This document shows, piece by piece, positions 25,073 through 33,262 of a stretch of DNA of 64,000 bases (positions are counted from its first letter, which is position 1; each line of letters opens with the position of its first letter). The notes beneath the pieces are model-generated. The model saw only the letters and a program-made list of their open reading frames with translations. It ran no database searches and had not been told where the DNA came from. Source of the DNA: Castellaniella sp034675905 (lineage in GTDB: Bacteria; Pseudomonadota; Gammaproteobacteria; Burkholderiales; Burkholderiaceae_B); the NCBI RefSeq assembly GCF_034675905.1, contig NZ_JAUCCV010000010.1, positions 186,001 to 250,000 of the forward strand, in the 5' to 3' direction. The position numbers and the translations under genes were made by a program.

Positions 25073-25791
25073 TGACCCTGTCCAATCGCCTGTCCTTCAC
25101 CCGTTCTCTGGCTCGTTGCCTGCTTGGCCTGGCCGGCCTGTCAGCCTTATCCGGATGCGGCCTGCTGATCGTCGGCGGCACAGCGGCCACGACAGCCCTG
25201 GTCGCGACGGATCGCCGCACCGCCGGCGAACAGGTAGACGACCAGACCATCGAACTGCGGGTCTCCAGCGAAATGAACAAGGCCTTTGGCGACAAAGCCC
25301 GCTTGACCGGCACATCCTACGCCGGCCGGCTGCTGCTGATAGGCGACGTCCCCACCGAAGCCGACCGCCAGCAAGCCGTCAGCATCGCCCGCACCATCCC
25401 CAAGGTCCATTCCGTCGATAACTACATCCGCGTGGGCGACCTGACGGCGCTCAGTGTGCGCACCAACGACACCTGGATCACCTCAAAGGTCAAAAGCCAA
25501 CTGACGACCACCGAAAATGTGCCCTTCCGCACAATCAAGGTCACCACCGAACGCGGCGTCGTCTATCTGATGGGCAAGGTCACCGCCGCCGAAGGCGAAC
25601 TGTCCGCCAAGGTCGCCTCCGGCATCACGGGCGTCAACAAAGTCGTAAAATTGTTCCAGATCGTGTCGCGGGAAAGCCTGATCACGGACCCTGACAAGCC
25701 CGCTCCCGTCACGGATTCCAGTTCCCCCAGCGCGACTGCCACGCCGACTGCGGCTGATGGCGGGGGCGCACAACCTATGCCCGTGCAATGA
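25072..25791 (+). CDS. dolP: BON-domain outer-membrane lipoprotein (DolP/YraP family)
   Basis: A 239-residue lipoprotein with lipobox LSGC (Cys29) and two BON domains (about 58-125 and 135-200, the second containing SKVKSQLTTTENVPFRTIKV). The C-terminal about 35 residues are Pro/Ser/Thr/Ala-rich and disordered. DolP binds anionic phospholipid at the outer membrane and supports BAM and division-site integrity. The gene overlaps its neighbours on both sides by four bases, joining it to the SIS protein and to the thioredoxin gene. Confidence 0.88.
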   Translation: MTLSNRLSFTRSLARCLLGLAGLSALSGCGLLIVGGTAATTALVATDRRTAGEQVDDQTIELRVSSEMNKAFGDKARLTGTSYAGRLLLIGDVPTEADRQQAVSIARTIPKVHSVDNYIRVGDLTALSVRTNDTWITSKVKSQLTTTENVPFRTIKVTTERGVVYLMGKVTAAEGELSAKVASGITGVNKVVKLFQIVSRESLITDPDKPAPVTDSSSPSATATPTAADGGGAQPMPVQ

Positions 25792-26285
25792 AAAAACTGA
25801 TTCTCGGCCTGGCTGCGGTGATCGCCATCGGCGGCGCCGCCGCGCTCTGGCAACTGCAAGGCGGCGCTCAGGCGGCGCCCGATGTCGCATTCACCGACCT
25901 GCAAGGCCAAACCGTCACGACGCAAGACCTGCGCGGCAAAGTCGTGCTGGTGAAATTCTGGGCGACCAGCTGCACCACCTGCATCGCGCAGATGCCCGAC
26001 ACCATCCGCCATTACCAAGACCTCAAATCCCGGGGCTTCGACACGATCGGCGTGGCCATGCAGTACGACCCGCCCAATTACGTCAAGAACTACGCTGAAA
26101 CCCGCCAACTGCCCTTCCCGGTCGTCATCGACGCCCAGGGCAAACTCGCTCAGGCATTCGGCGACGTACGCCTGACCCCGACGGCCTTCCTGATCGACAA
26201 GCAAGGCAACATCATCAAACGCTATCTGGGCAATTACGACGAACAGGCCTTTCTGGCCACGGTAGAAAAGGCGCTGGCTTCATGA
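25788..26285 (+). CDS. TlpA-like membrane-anchored thioredoxin
   Basis: A 165-residue protein with an uncleaved or signal-type N-terminal helix (residues 3-20) and a periplasmic thioredoxin fold of the AhpC-TSA/redoxin type. The redox pair is C62-T-T-C65 in FWATSCTTCIAQMP, and the cis-proline segment is RLTPTAFLID. CTTC differs from the CxPC of most TlpA reductases, which should alter its redox potential. Genes on both sides overlap by four bases (dolP before, argB after). Partner proteins are unknown; cytochrome c or outer-membrane protein disulfides are possible. Confidence 0.85.
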   Translation: MKKLILGLAAVIAIGGAAALWQLQGGAQAAPDVAFTDLQGQTVTTQDLRGKVVLVKFWATSCTTCIAQMPDTIRHYQDLKSRGFDTIGVAMQYDPPNYVKNYAETRQLPFPVVIDAQGKLAQAFGDVRLTPTAFLIDKQGNIIKRYLGNYDEQAFLATVEKALAS

Positions 26286-27184
26286 ATACGCTGACGGACA
26301 CCGCCTCGGCGCTCTCGGCCACCATCAAGGCCGAAGTCCTCTCCGAGGCCCTGCCCTACATCCGCCGTTTCCACGGCAAGACGGTCGTCATCAAGTACGG
26401 CGGCAACGCCATGACCGACGAACACCTGCAGCGCACCTTCGCACACGACGTGGTGCTGCTGAAACTGGTCGGCCTGAACCCGATCGTGGTGCACGGCGGC
26501 GGGCCGCAGATCAACAGCGCCCTGAAACGCATCGGCAAAGAAGGCACCTTCATCCAGGGCATGCGCGTCACCGACGCCGAAACCATGGAAGTCGTCGAAT
26601 GGGTGTTGGGCGGCCAGGTGCAGCAGGACATCGTCATGATGGTCAACGAGGCAGGCGGCAAGGCCGTAGGCCTGACCGGCAAGGATGGCTGCATGATCCA
26701 GGCGCGTAAAAAACTGATGGCCGACCCGGACCACCCCGGCGAAATGCTGGACATCGGTTTTGTGGGCGACATCGAACGCATCGAACCTGCCGTGGTCAAG
26801 GCCCTGCAGGACGATCAGTTCATCCCCATCATTTCGTCCATCGGCTATGGCGAAGACGGCCAGGCCTACAACATCAACGCCGACGTGGTCGCCGGCAAGA
26901 TGGCCGAGGTGCTCGGGGCGGAAAAACTGGTCATGCTGACCAATACCCCCGGCGTGCTGGACAAAAACGGCGAACTGCTGCGCAGCCTGTCGGCCCAGAC
27001 CATCGATACGCTGTTCCAGGACGGTACGCTGTCAGGCGGCATGCTGCCGAAAATATCGTCTGCCCTGGATGCCGCCCGGTTCGGCGTGAATTCGGTGCAC
27101 ATCATCGATGGCCGGGTGCCACACTGCCTGCTGCTGGAAATCCTGACCGACCGCGGGGTCGGCACCATGATCAGTTCGCACTGA
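26282..27184 (+). CDS. argB: Acetylglutamate kinase
   Basis: A 300-residue amino-acid kinase that phosphorylates N-acetylglutamate in arginine synthesis. Motifs: VVIKYGGNAM at the start of the core, VVHGGGPQINSALK, and GGMLPKISSALDAARFGVNSVHIIDGR near the C-terminus. The N-terminal helix before the core suggests the arginine-sensitive hexameric type. It overlaps the thioredoxin gene stop by four bases, an unexpected partner for a biosynthetic enzyme. Confidence 0.96.
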   Translation: MNTLTDTASALSATIKAEVLSEALPYIRRFHGKTVVIKYGGNAMTDEHLQRTFAHDVVLLKLVGLNPIVVHGGGPQINSALKRIGKEGTFIQGMRVTDAETMEVVEWVLGGQVQQDIVMMVNEAGGKAVGLTGKDGCMIQARKKLMADPDHPGEMLDIGFVGDIERIEPAVVKALQDDQFIPIISSIGYGEDGQAYNINADVVAGKMAEVLGAEKLVMLTNTPGVLDKNGELLRSLSAQTIDTLFQDGTLSGGMLPKISSALDAARFGVNSVHIIDGRVPHCLLLEILTDRGVGTMISSH

Positions 27185-27212
27185 TGACGGCGCGCAGCGC
27201 CAACCGCGCGAC

Positions 27213-27962
27213 ATGACCCCATTACGCGCCCCCAGCCCGCTGCGGCGGGGGCGTCCTGTCCGGCCTGACGATCCGATCTGGCTGTTCGACCTGGACAATA
27301 CCCTGCACGACGCCTCGCATGCCATTTTCGGCATGATCGACCAGCGCATGGGCGCCGCCGTCGCCCAGGCGCTGGATCTGCCGGACGATCAGGCGGACGC
27401 GCTGCGGCGGCGTTACTGGAAACGCTATGGCGCCACTGCCATCGGGATGGCCCGCCACCACCATGTCAATCTACGGCAATTTCTGGCCAGCTGCCATGAT
27501 TTCGATGTAGCCCCATTGGTGCGGGCGGAAACCGGCCTGAAGGCCCGGCTGCGCAACCTGCCGGGCACCCGTATCGTGCTGACCAATGCGCCGGCGCACT
27601 ACGCCCGCCGTGTGCTCAAAGCGCTGGGCGTGCTGCAGGAATTCGACGGCCTATGGGCCATCGACCACATGATGCCCATGGGACTGCCGCGCCCCAAGCC
27701 TTCCCTGGGACTGATGCGCCAGATCGTCGCCCGCCTGGGCGCGCCGGCGCACCGGATCATCCTGGTCGAAGATACGCTGCGCAATCTGAAATCCGCACGT
27801 CAGGCCGGTCTGGGCACCGCCTATCTGTACCACCCCGGCACGCCGTTTGCACGGCAGCAGCATGGTCGCGACCTGTACGTGGACGTGCGCGTCAATCGCC
27901 TGAGCACCTTGCTGCTGCAGGCGCACGCCGGGCGCATACCGGGCAGCCGGGATCACGCCTGA
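27213..27962 (+). CDS. HAD-family pyrimidine 5'-nucleotidase
   Basis: A 249-residue HAD hydrolase of the SDT1/YjjG-like nucleotidase group. Nucleophile motif WLFDLDNTLHD, motif II RIVLTNAPAHYARRVL, and motif III/IV RPKPSLGLMRQIV and IILVEDTLRNLKSARQ are intact. It probably dephosphorylates pyrimidine nucleotides or damaged nucleotides. It follows argB by 28 bases. Its last 71 bases overlap the convergent moeB gene; the final about 20 residues (HAGRIPGSRDHA) look dispensable. Confidence 0.86.
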   Translation: MTPLRAPSPLRRGRPVRPDDPIWLFDLDNTLHDASHAIFGMIDQRMGAAVAQALDLPDDQADALRRRYWKRYGATAIGMARHHHVNLRQFLASCHDFDVAPLVRAETGLKARLRNLPGTRIVLTNAPAHYARRVLKALGVLQEFDGLWAIDHMMPMGLPRPKPSLGLMRQIVARLGAPAHRIILVEDTLRNLKSARQAGLGTAYLYHPGTPFARQQHGRDLYVDVRVNRLSTLLLQAHAGRIPGSRDHA

Positions 27963-28692
27963 AACGGATCGTATGCCACTGCATGCGCAGGGCGTCGACC
28001 GATAGCAGCCGTCCCACCAAAGGTTCGCCCATGCCGGTGATCAGTTTGATCGCTTCAGCGGCCTGAACGCTGCCCACCATGCCGACCAGCGGCCCCAGGA
28101 CGCCGGTGGTGGCGCAGCGCAGTTCTTCCACGTCATCGGCTTCGGGAAACAGGCAGTGATAACAGGGCGACGCGTCATCACGCAGATCGTAGACGCTGAT
28201 CTGGCCGGAAAACTTGATGGCCGCTCCGGATACCAGAGGGACACGATTGGCCACACACGCCCGGTTGATGGCGTGCCGAGTGGCAAAATTATCGCTGCAA
28301 TCCAGCACCAGATCGACCTGGGCGCTCAGTTCGCGCAAACGCGCTTCGTCCAGGCGCTCGACCAGCGCCTGCACCTGGATATCGGGATTCAAGGCCAGCA
28401 GGGCATCGCGGCCGGATTCGGCCTTGGGCCGTCCCAGCCCGGCCATCGTATGCAGAATCTGGCGCTGCAGATTGCTGAGTTCGACAGCATCGTCATCCAC
28501 CAGCAGCAGATGTCCGACTCCGGCTGCCGCCAGATACAGAGCGGCGGGAGAACCCAGACCGCCCGCCCCCAGGATCAGCACCCGGGCGGCCAGCAGGCGT
28601 TCCTGGCCCTCGATGCCCAGCTCATCCAGCAGGATGTGCCGGGCGTAGCGCATCAGTTGCGCATCGCCCAGCGTGACCGGCCCCTGGGTCAT
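27892..28692 (-). CDS. moeB: MoeB/ThiF-type adenylyltransferase
   Basis: A 266-residue E1-like enzyme that adenylates the C-terminal glycine of a small sulfur carrier (MoaD or ThiS). The ATP-binding loop GAGGLGS is at 42-48, SNLQRQILH near 73-81 and the zinc cysteines are C177, C180, C250 and C253. It is the last gene of the gpmA-envC-ctpA-moeB line. Its ATG would overlap, by four bases, the stop of a frameshifted ctpA extension (see findings). Whether molybdopterin or thiamine is the pathway cannot be told from this gene alone. Confidence 0.9.
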   Translation of the reverse strand: MTQGPVTLGDAQLMRYARHILLDELGIEGQERLLAARVLILGAGGLGSPAALYLAAAGVGHLLLVDDDAVELSNLQRQILHTMAGLGRPKAESGRDALLALNPDIQVQALVERLDEARLRELSAQVDLVLDCSDNFATRHAINRACVANRVPLVSGAAIKFSGQISVYDLRDDASPCYHCLFPEADDVEELRCATTGVLGPLVGMVGSVQAAEAIKLITGMGEPLVGRLLSVDALRMQWHTIRFRRDPGCPVCARRAPAAARCSGD

Positions 28693-28749
28693 TGGGTCTT
28701 GATCAGCCCTTCGGGGGTGATCCGATAGCGATCCACCTCGCCCGAGCCC

Positions 28750-30201
28750 TCATTCAGGGTTTTTTTTTTCAGCAGCCGCCGGTTTGGCCGCCGATGCCGC
28801 AGCAGGTTTTGCAGCCTGCGTCTTATCCGCCGCCTGCGCCTGGCGCACCAGGGCAGGATCGGATTTCAGCACCGGGCGGCCCTGCAGCGCATTGATGGCC
28901 TGCTGCAGCTGCCAATCGTCGGCGCCGCCGAACTCGAACATCTTGATTTCACCCTCGACGAAATCACCGTCTTCGTCCTGGTCCGCCAGCGGCGTCGCCT
29001 GGCTGGTGGTCAGGTGGTGCTGCAGATCGACTTCGCGTTGCATGCGAAACAGATTGCCGGCCGCGCTGTCGTCGACGACATGGTCCGGCGCCACTCCGGT
29101 ATTCTGGATGGAACGGCCGCTGGGCGTGTAATAACGGGCGGTGGTCAGCTTGATCCCGGTGTCCTTGCTGAGCTGCAGCACCGATTGCACGGAGCCCTTG
29201 CCGAACGTGCGGTTGCCGATGATCTGGGCGCGCTTGTAGTCCTGCAGGGCGCCCGCCACGATTTCCGATGCCGATGCCGAACCGACATTGACCAGGACGA
29301 CCATGGGAATCGTGCGCGTCCAGGACGGCAGGCTGACCCCGGCATCGACGCCGTGGTTGCTGGTCAGGGATCGTGCGTAGAATTCCTCGTTGGACGAAGG
29401 AATACGGCCCTTGGTGGATACCACCAGCTTGCCGGAATCCACGAATGCCGACGTCACGCCGATGGCGCCATCCAGCAGGCCGCCCGGATCGTTGCGCAGA
29501 TCCAGGATCAGCCCCTTGGGCGCCTGTTTTTTCGACAGATCGGCCAGCATCTTGACCAGATCGGCCGTTGTGCGGTCCTGGAACTGGCTGACGCGTACAT
29601 AGGCAATGTCATGCGCCAGCATCTTGCCCCGCACGCTGCGGGTCTTGATCATCTCGCGCACGATATGAAATTTCAGGGGCTTGGGGCTGCCGGCGCGCTC
29701 AATGGTCAGATCGATGGGGGTGCCGGGTTCGCCGCGCATTTTCTTGACCGCATCGTTCAGGGACATGCCTTTGGTCGGCTCGCCATTGATCTGCGTGATC
29801 AAGTCGCCGGTCAGGATACCGGCGCGAGCGGCCGGCGTGTCCTCGATCGGTGCGATGACCTTGGGCATGCCTTCCTGGGTGCCGATTTCGATGCCCAGGC
29901 CGCCGAAACCGCCGCGGGTGATGTCCTGCATCTGCTTATAGGCTTCTTCGTCCAGATAGACGGAATGCGGGTCCAGGTCGGAGAACAGGCCCTTGATGGC
30001 ATCATCCATCAGCACCTGATCGGCCACGGGCTCTACATAGCTGGACTTGATGGCGCCATAGACGTTGGCGAACTGCTGCAGGCTTTTAAGCGGCAGAGGT
30101 TCGCCTTTCTGGGCAGCGGCAGTGATGCCCAGGCTGACCAGGACACCCCCCAGAAAACCCGCCACGATCCAGCCCAACGTTCGATTCTTTCGCATGCCCA
30201 T
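28750..30201 (-). CDS. ctpA: Carboxy-terminal processing protease CtpA (S41)
   Basis: A 483-residue periplasmic serine protease with an N-terminal signal/anchor (about 8-30). A PDZ domain spans about 95-185 (GGFGGLGIEIG; AGILTGDLITQINGE). The catalytic pair is S310 in NVGSASASEI and K335 in TFGKGSVQS, spaced 25 residues apart as in Prc/CtpA. The C-terminal tail is Ala/Lys/Gln-rich. The start has AGGGA upstream. The predicted end (EKKNPE) lies in a run of ten A residues; with nine A's the frame would continue 23 residues and reach moeB exactly. Upstream is envC, a natural partner in peptidoglycan hydrolase control. Confidence 0.93.
   Translation of the reverse strand: MGMRKNRTLGWIVAGFLGGVLVSLGITAAAQKGEPLPLKSLQQFANVYGAIKSSYVEPVADQVLMDDAIKGLFSDLDPHSVYLDEEAYKQMQDITRGGFGGLGIEIGTQEGMPKVIAPIEDTPAARAGILTGDLITQINGEPTKGMSLNDAVKKMRGEPGTPIDLTIERAGSPKPLKFHIVREMIKTRSVRGKMLAHDIAYVRVSQFQDRTTADLVKMLADLSKKQAPKGLILDLRNDPGGLLDGAIGVTSAFVDSGKLVVSTKGRIPSSNEEFYARSLTSNHGVDAGVSLPSWTRTIPMVVLVNVGSASASEIVAGALQDYKRAQIIGNRTFGKGSVQSVLQLSKDTGIKLTTARYYTPSGRSIQNTGVAPDHVVDDSAAGNLFRMQREVDLQHHLTTSQATPLADQDEDGDFVEGEIKMFEFGGADDWQLQQAINALQGRPVLKSDPALVRQAQAADKTQAAKPAAASAAKPAAAEKKNPE
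28760..28769 (-). repeat. Homopolymer A10 tract near the end of ctpA
   Basis: Ten consecutive T on the plus strand (A on the coding strand) interrupt a Lys codon run at the 3' end of ctpA. Runs of nine or more A's are classic sites of polymerase slippage and of sequencing error. Loss of one base opens a frame that ends at 28689, overlapping the moeB start codon. Confidence 0.9.
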
Positions 30202-30293
30202 GCACGTTCCCTAAACAAATGCCCTGCTCGAATATCCTGCCCACATGCCGCACGACACAATGCGCACGCGCCAAACTCAACATAGTACAGAAA

Positions 30294-31694
30294 TTAAGGC
30301 TGCAACCATAGTTGGGGATTGATCGGCGCCCCCTGGTGGCGCAGCTCAAAGTACAAGCCTGGTTCGACCTGCCCCCCCGTGGCGCCGACACGGGCGATCA
30401 CATCCCCCGCCGCCACCACATCGCCGACCTGCTTCAACAGGGCCTGAGCATAGCCATAGATGCTGAGATACTGTTGACCGTGGTCGATGATGATCAGATT
30501 GCCGAAACCGCTGAGCCAATGCGCATACACCACCCGCCCGGGAGCAACAGCATGCGCCGGCGTGCCAACCGCCGCGCGCAGCACAATGCCGCGCCACACA
30601 CCGCCCTCGGGGCGCTGCATGCCGAACCGCCCCTGCACCTCGCCCGCCACTGGCCGCGGCAGGTTTTTATGCAGCCCTGAAAACCCCTTGTCGGGCATGA
30701 GCCGGCCCACGTCCTCGGCAGGTTCGGCGGCTGCCGGCGGCACGGGCCGCGCTGTATCCGCCGAGGCGGCCTGTTCCTCGGCAGACAGCCCGGAACCGGC
30801 GGATTCCCGCACGTGGCGTTCTGCTTGCTCGCGCACCTGCTGCGCCTGCCGGGCAGCCTGTTCCTGCTGCGCTTTCAGCCGCTGCTGTTCGCGCTGCGCC
30901 CGTTCCGCTTGTTCCTTGGCATGGCGTTCAGCGGCCGCCTTGAGCGCCGCCTGGCGGCGGGCTTCGGCACGGACGATTTCGGCATCCAGCGACTCAATCA
31001 AGGACCCCAGCCGCGCATCCCTGGCCTGCAGATCCTTGGCTTGCGAGTGCTCGTCTTTCAAGCGGGCCTGAATCTGGGCCAGCACTTCGTGGCGCTGCGC
31101 CTGCTGCGCCTGCAATGCCTGCTTCTGAACCTGTGTGTCGGCGACCAGCGCGTCGAGTTCCTGCTGGCTCTCATCTGCCTGCTGCTGCAATTCGGCCAGC
31201 CGCACCACCGTCGCCCGCAGCGTCTTCAAGGTCTGGGTCCGGGCCCGCGAGACATAGGCCAGATAAGCCAATTCCCGGCCGATGTCCTGGGGGTCCTTGC
31301 CCGACAACAGCGCAGTCCAGGGTGACAGACCGCTGGCGTATTGGGCACGCAGTTGGTCGGCCAAGGCCTGGCGCTGCCGATCAAATTCAGCAGTCTGTTG
31401 CTGATGCGCCGTCTGCAGCCGCGCCAGCGTACCGGTCAGGGTCTTGTGGCGCTGATCCAGATCCGCCAGCTTGCGGCTGATGTCGGAGATCGCCTGCTCG
31501 GAATCCTTAAGAGCAAGCGTGGCATCCTGACGCGCAGATTCCGTCGATCCAATGCGTTTTTGCAGCGCATCGATCCGGTCGCGCAAGGCCTGACGGTCTT
31601 CACGGGCCTGCGTCTGGCGGACCTGCAAAGAAGATTGCGCCTGAGCGCAGACCACCGCCAGGCACAGGCACAACCCCAGACCGATACGTCGCAT
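30294..31694 (-). CDS. envC: Murein hydrolase activator EnvC
   Basis: A 466-residue periplasmic protein with a signal peptide (1-20, ending AQAQ), a long coiled coil (about 22-290, rich in Ala, Gln, Glu and Arg), a Pro/Ala linker and a C-terminal LytM domain (about 345-466). The LytM domain is degenerate: the metal-binding positions are replaced (WRGIVLRA where H and D are expected, PGLYFELR in place of HLHFE). That is the EnvC pattern, which activates AmiA/AmiB amidases at the septum instead of cutting itself. It begins one base after the gpmA stop and precedes ctpA. Confidence 0.92.
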   Translation of the reverse strand: MRRIGLGLCLCLAVVCAQAQSSLQVRQTQAREDRQALRDRIDALQKRIGSTESARQDATLALKDSEQAISDISRKLADLDQRHKTLTGTLARLQTAHQQQTAEFDRQRQALADQLRAQYASGLSPWTALLSGKDPQDIGRELAYLAYVSRARTQTLKTLRATVVRLAELQQQADESQQELDALVADTQVQKQALQAQQAQRHEVLAQIQARLKDEHSQAKDLQARDARLGSLIESLDAEIVRAEARRQAALKAAAERHAKEQAERAQREQQRLKAQQEQAARQAQQVREQAERHVRESAGSGLSAEEQAASADTARPVPPAAAEPAEDVGRLMPDKGFSGLHKNLPRPVAGEVQGRFGMQRPEGGVWRGIVLRAAVGTPAHAVAPGRVVYAHWLSGFGNLIIIDHGQQYLSIYGYAQALLKQVGDVVAAGDVIARVGATGGQVEPGLYFELRHQGAPINPQLWLQP

Positions 31695-31695
31695 A

Positions 31696-32448
31696 TCAGG
31701 CCTGTTGCGCCTTGCCCTGATTGGCCACCGCCTGCATGGCGGCCCGGATCTGATCCTCGTCGCCCAGATAGTAATGGCGCAAGGGCCGCAGTTCGTCGTC
31801 CAGTTCGTAGACCAGCGGCTGGCCAGTGGGGATGTTCAAACTGATGATGTCTTCATCGGACACACCGTCCAGGTGCTTAATCAAGGCCCTCAGGCTGTTG
31901 CCGTGGGCGGAAATCAACACACGCCGCCCGGAACGGATGGCAGGCGCGATGGAATCGTTCCAGAACGGCACGACGCGGTCCACCGTATCGCGCAAACATT
32001 CCGTCGCTGGCAGCTGATCGGCCGGCACGCGTTGGTAGCGGGCATCGAACCGCGGGTGGCGGGGGTCGTCATCGGCCAAGGGATTGGGCGCGATGTCGTA
32101 GGCCCGGCGCCACTGCAGCACCTGCGCATCACCGTATTTGGCAGCGGTCTCCGCCTTGTTCAGGCCTTGCAGGGCGCCGTAGTGCCGTTCGTTCAGGCGC
32201 CAACTCAGCCCGATCGGCGTATGCATGGCATCCATGGCGTCCAAGGCGATCCAGAGCGTGCGAATGGCGCGTTTCAGGACGGAAGAAAAAGCCAAGTCAA
32301 ACACATAACCCTGCTCACGCAGCAGTTCACCTGCTTGCCGCGCCTGGGTTCTGCCTGTATCGGTCAGGTCCACATCGGTCCAGCCGGTAAAGCGGTTTTC
32401 GAGATTCCATTGGCTTTCGCCATGACGCATGAGGACCAGTTTGTGCAT
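31696..32448 (-). CDS. gpmA: 2,3-bisphosphoglycerate-dependent phosphoglycerate mutase
   Basis: A 250-residue glycolytic enzyme that interconverts 3- and 2-phosphoglycerate. The phosphohistidine motif is LMRHGESQWN (His9), with RRAYDIAPNPL, NERHYGALQGLNKAE and ISAHGNSLRALIKHL matching the dPGM family. Length is normal. It is the first gene of the minus-strand gpmA-envC-ctpA-moeB set and diverges from the rhodanese gene, leaving 90 bases for both promoters. Confidence 0.95.
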   Translation of the reverse strand: MHKLVLMRHGESQWNLENRFTGWTDVDLTDTGRTQARQAGELLREQGYVFDLAFSSVLKRAIRTLWIALDAMDAMHTPIGLSWRLNERHYGALQGLNKAETAAKYGDAQVLQWRRAYDIAPNPLADDDPRHPRFDARYQRVPADQLPATECLRDTVDRVVPFWNDSIAPAIRSGRRVLISAHGNSLRALIKHLDGVSDEDIISLNIPTGQPLVYELDDELRPLRHYYLGDEDQIRAAMQAVANQGKAQQA

Positions 32449-32487
32449 GATCGGTTAACCTGAGAAGTTGAAAACTGCGGACCATTT

Positions 32488-32493
32488 TATAAT
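32488..32493 (+). promoter_or_regulatory. -10 element (TATAAT) of rhodanese-grxC-secB-gpsA
   Basis: A perfect TATAAT at 32488-32493 in the gpmA/rhodanese divergent gap. TTGAAA at 32468-32473 is the nearest -35-like hexamer but leaves only 14 bases of spacer, so the -35 is uncertain. A start near 32500 would give a leader of about 39 bases carrying the AGGAAG ribosome site. Confidence 0.45.
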
Positions 32494-32538
32494 CCCTCAG
32501 CATACAATTTCCCCTCGACCGCTGTTACAGGAAGCACT

Positions 32539-32949
32539 GTGGACTTTTTACTCAGTCAAAACAACCTCTGGATCCTGCTTATCGCCCTGGCATCCGGGGC
32601 CATGCTGCTGTGGCCCGGCCTGGCCAAAGGACGCTCCAACGCACGCATCCCTCTGGCCGATGCCATCCAGCACATCAATCGCGATCAAGGCGTGTTCGTG
32701 GACATCCGTCCGTCCGAACAATTCAAGGCAGGCCACATCCCCCAAGCCCGCAACATCACCCTGGATACGCTGGATGCCCACATCGGCACCTTGCCCCAGG
32801 ACAAACCCGTCGTCATCGTCGACGCCCATGGGCGCGAGGGCGCCCGCGCCGTGGCGCAGCTGCGCAAACACGGTTTTACCCAGGCATTCTGTCTGGATGG
32901 CGGCTTGAACGCCTGGACCGAAGGCGGCATGCCCCTGAAAAAATCCTGA
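32539..32949 (+). CDS. Membrane-anchored rhodanese-like protein lacking the catalytic cysteine
   Basis: A 136-residue protein with one N-terminal helix (about 10-28) and a rhodanese domain (VFVDIRPSEQFKAGHIPQARNI, then CLDGGLNAWTEGGMPL). The active-site loop reads DAHGREGA, with Asp95 where the sulfur-carrying Cys should be, so sulfurtransferase activity is not expected. It may act as a binding or scaffold domain. GTG at 32539 is chosen because AGGAAG lies just upstream. It leads the conserved betaproteobacterial run rhodanese-grxC-secB-gpsA. Confidence 0.88.
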   Translation: MDFLLSQNNLWILLIALASGAMLLWPGLAKGRSNARIPLADAIQHINRDQGVFVDIRPSEQFKAGHIPQARNITLDTLDAHIGTLPQDKPVVIVDAHGREGARAVAQLRKHGFTQAFCLDGGLNAWTEGGMPLKKS

Positions 32950-32963
32950 CCGAGTCTTCCCCA

Positions 32964-33221
32964 ATGGCCCAAGTCACCATGTACTGCACGACCGTGTGTC
33001 CTTACTGCACACGCGCCGAGATGCTGTTGAAACAGCGCGGCGTCCAGAATATTCACAAAATCTATGTGGACCGGGACCCGGACCAGCGTTCCATCATGAT
33101 GGAACGCACCGGCCGGCGCACCGTGCCGCAAATCTACATCGACGAACGCCACATCGGCGGCTTCGATGACCTATCCGCGCTGGATCGCGCCGACGGCCTG
33201 CTGCCGCTGCTGCAAGCCTGA
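32964..33221 (+). CDS. grxC: Glutaredoxin 3
   Basis: An 85-residue cytoplasmic glutathione-dependent oxidoreductase. The redox motif CPYC is at residues 12-15 (MYCTTVCPYCTRAE), followed by TVPQIYIDERHIGGFDD, the glutathione-binding TVP and GG(F/C)DD segments. The start at 32964 gives the standard length. The gene lies 14 bases after the rhodanese-like gene and before secB, an order typical of betaproteobacteria. Confidence 0.95.
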   Translation: MAQVTMYCTTVCPYCTRAEMLLKQRGVQNIHKIYVDRDPDQRSIMMERTGRRTVPQIYIDERHIGGFDDLSALDRADGLLPLLQA

Positions 33222-33262
33222 CTCTGTTCCCGCCCCCTCACCCCTCTTGCACGGAAATCTCC

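Noticed and set aside
30294..31694. EnvC annotated as an active M23 metallopeptidase
   Set aside because: All expected zinc and catalytic residues of the LytM domain are replaced, so it is called an activator.
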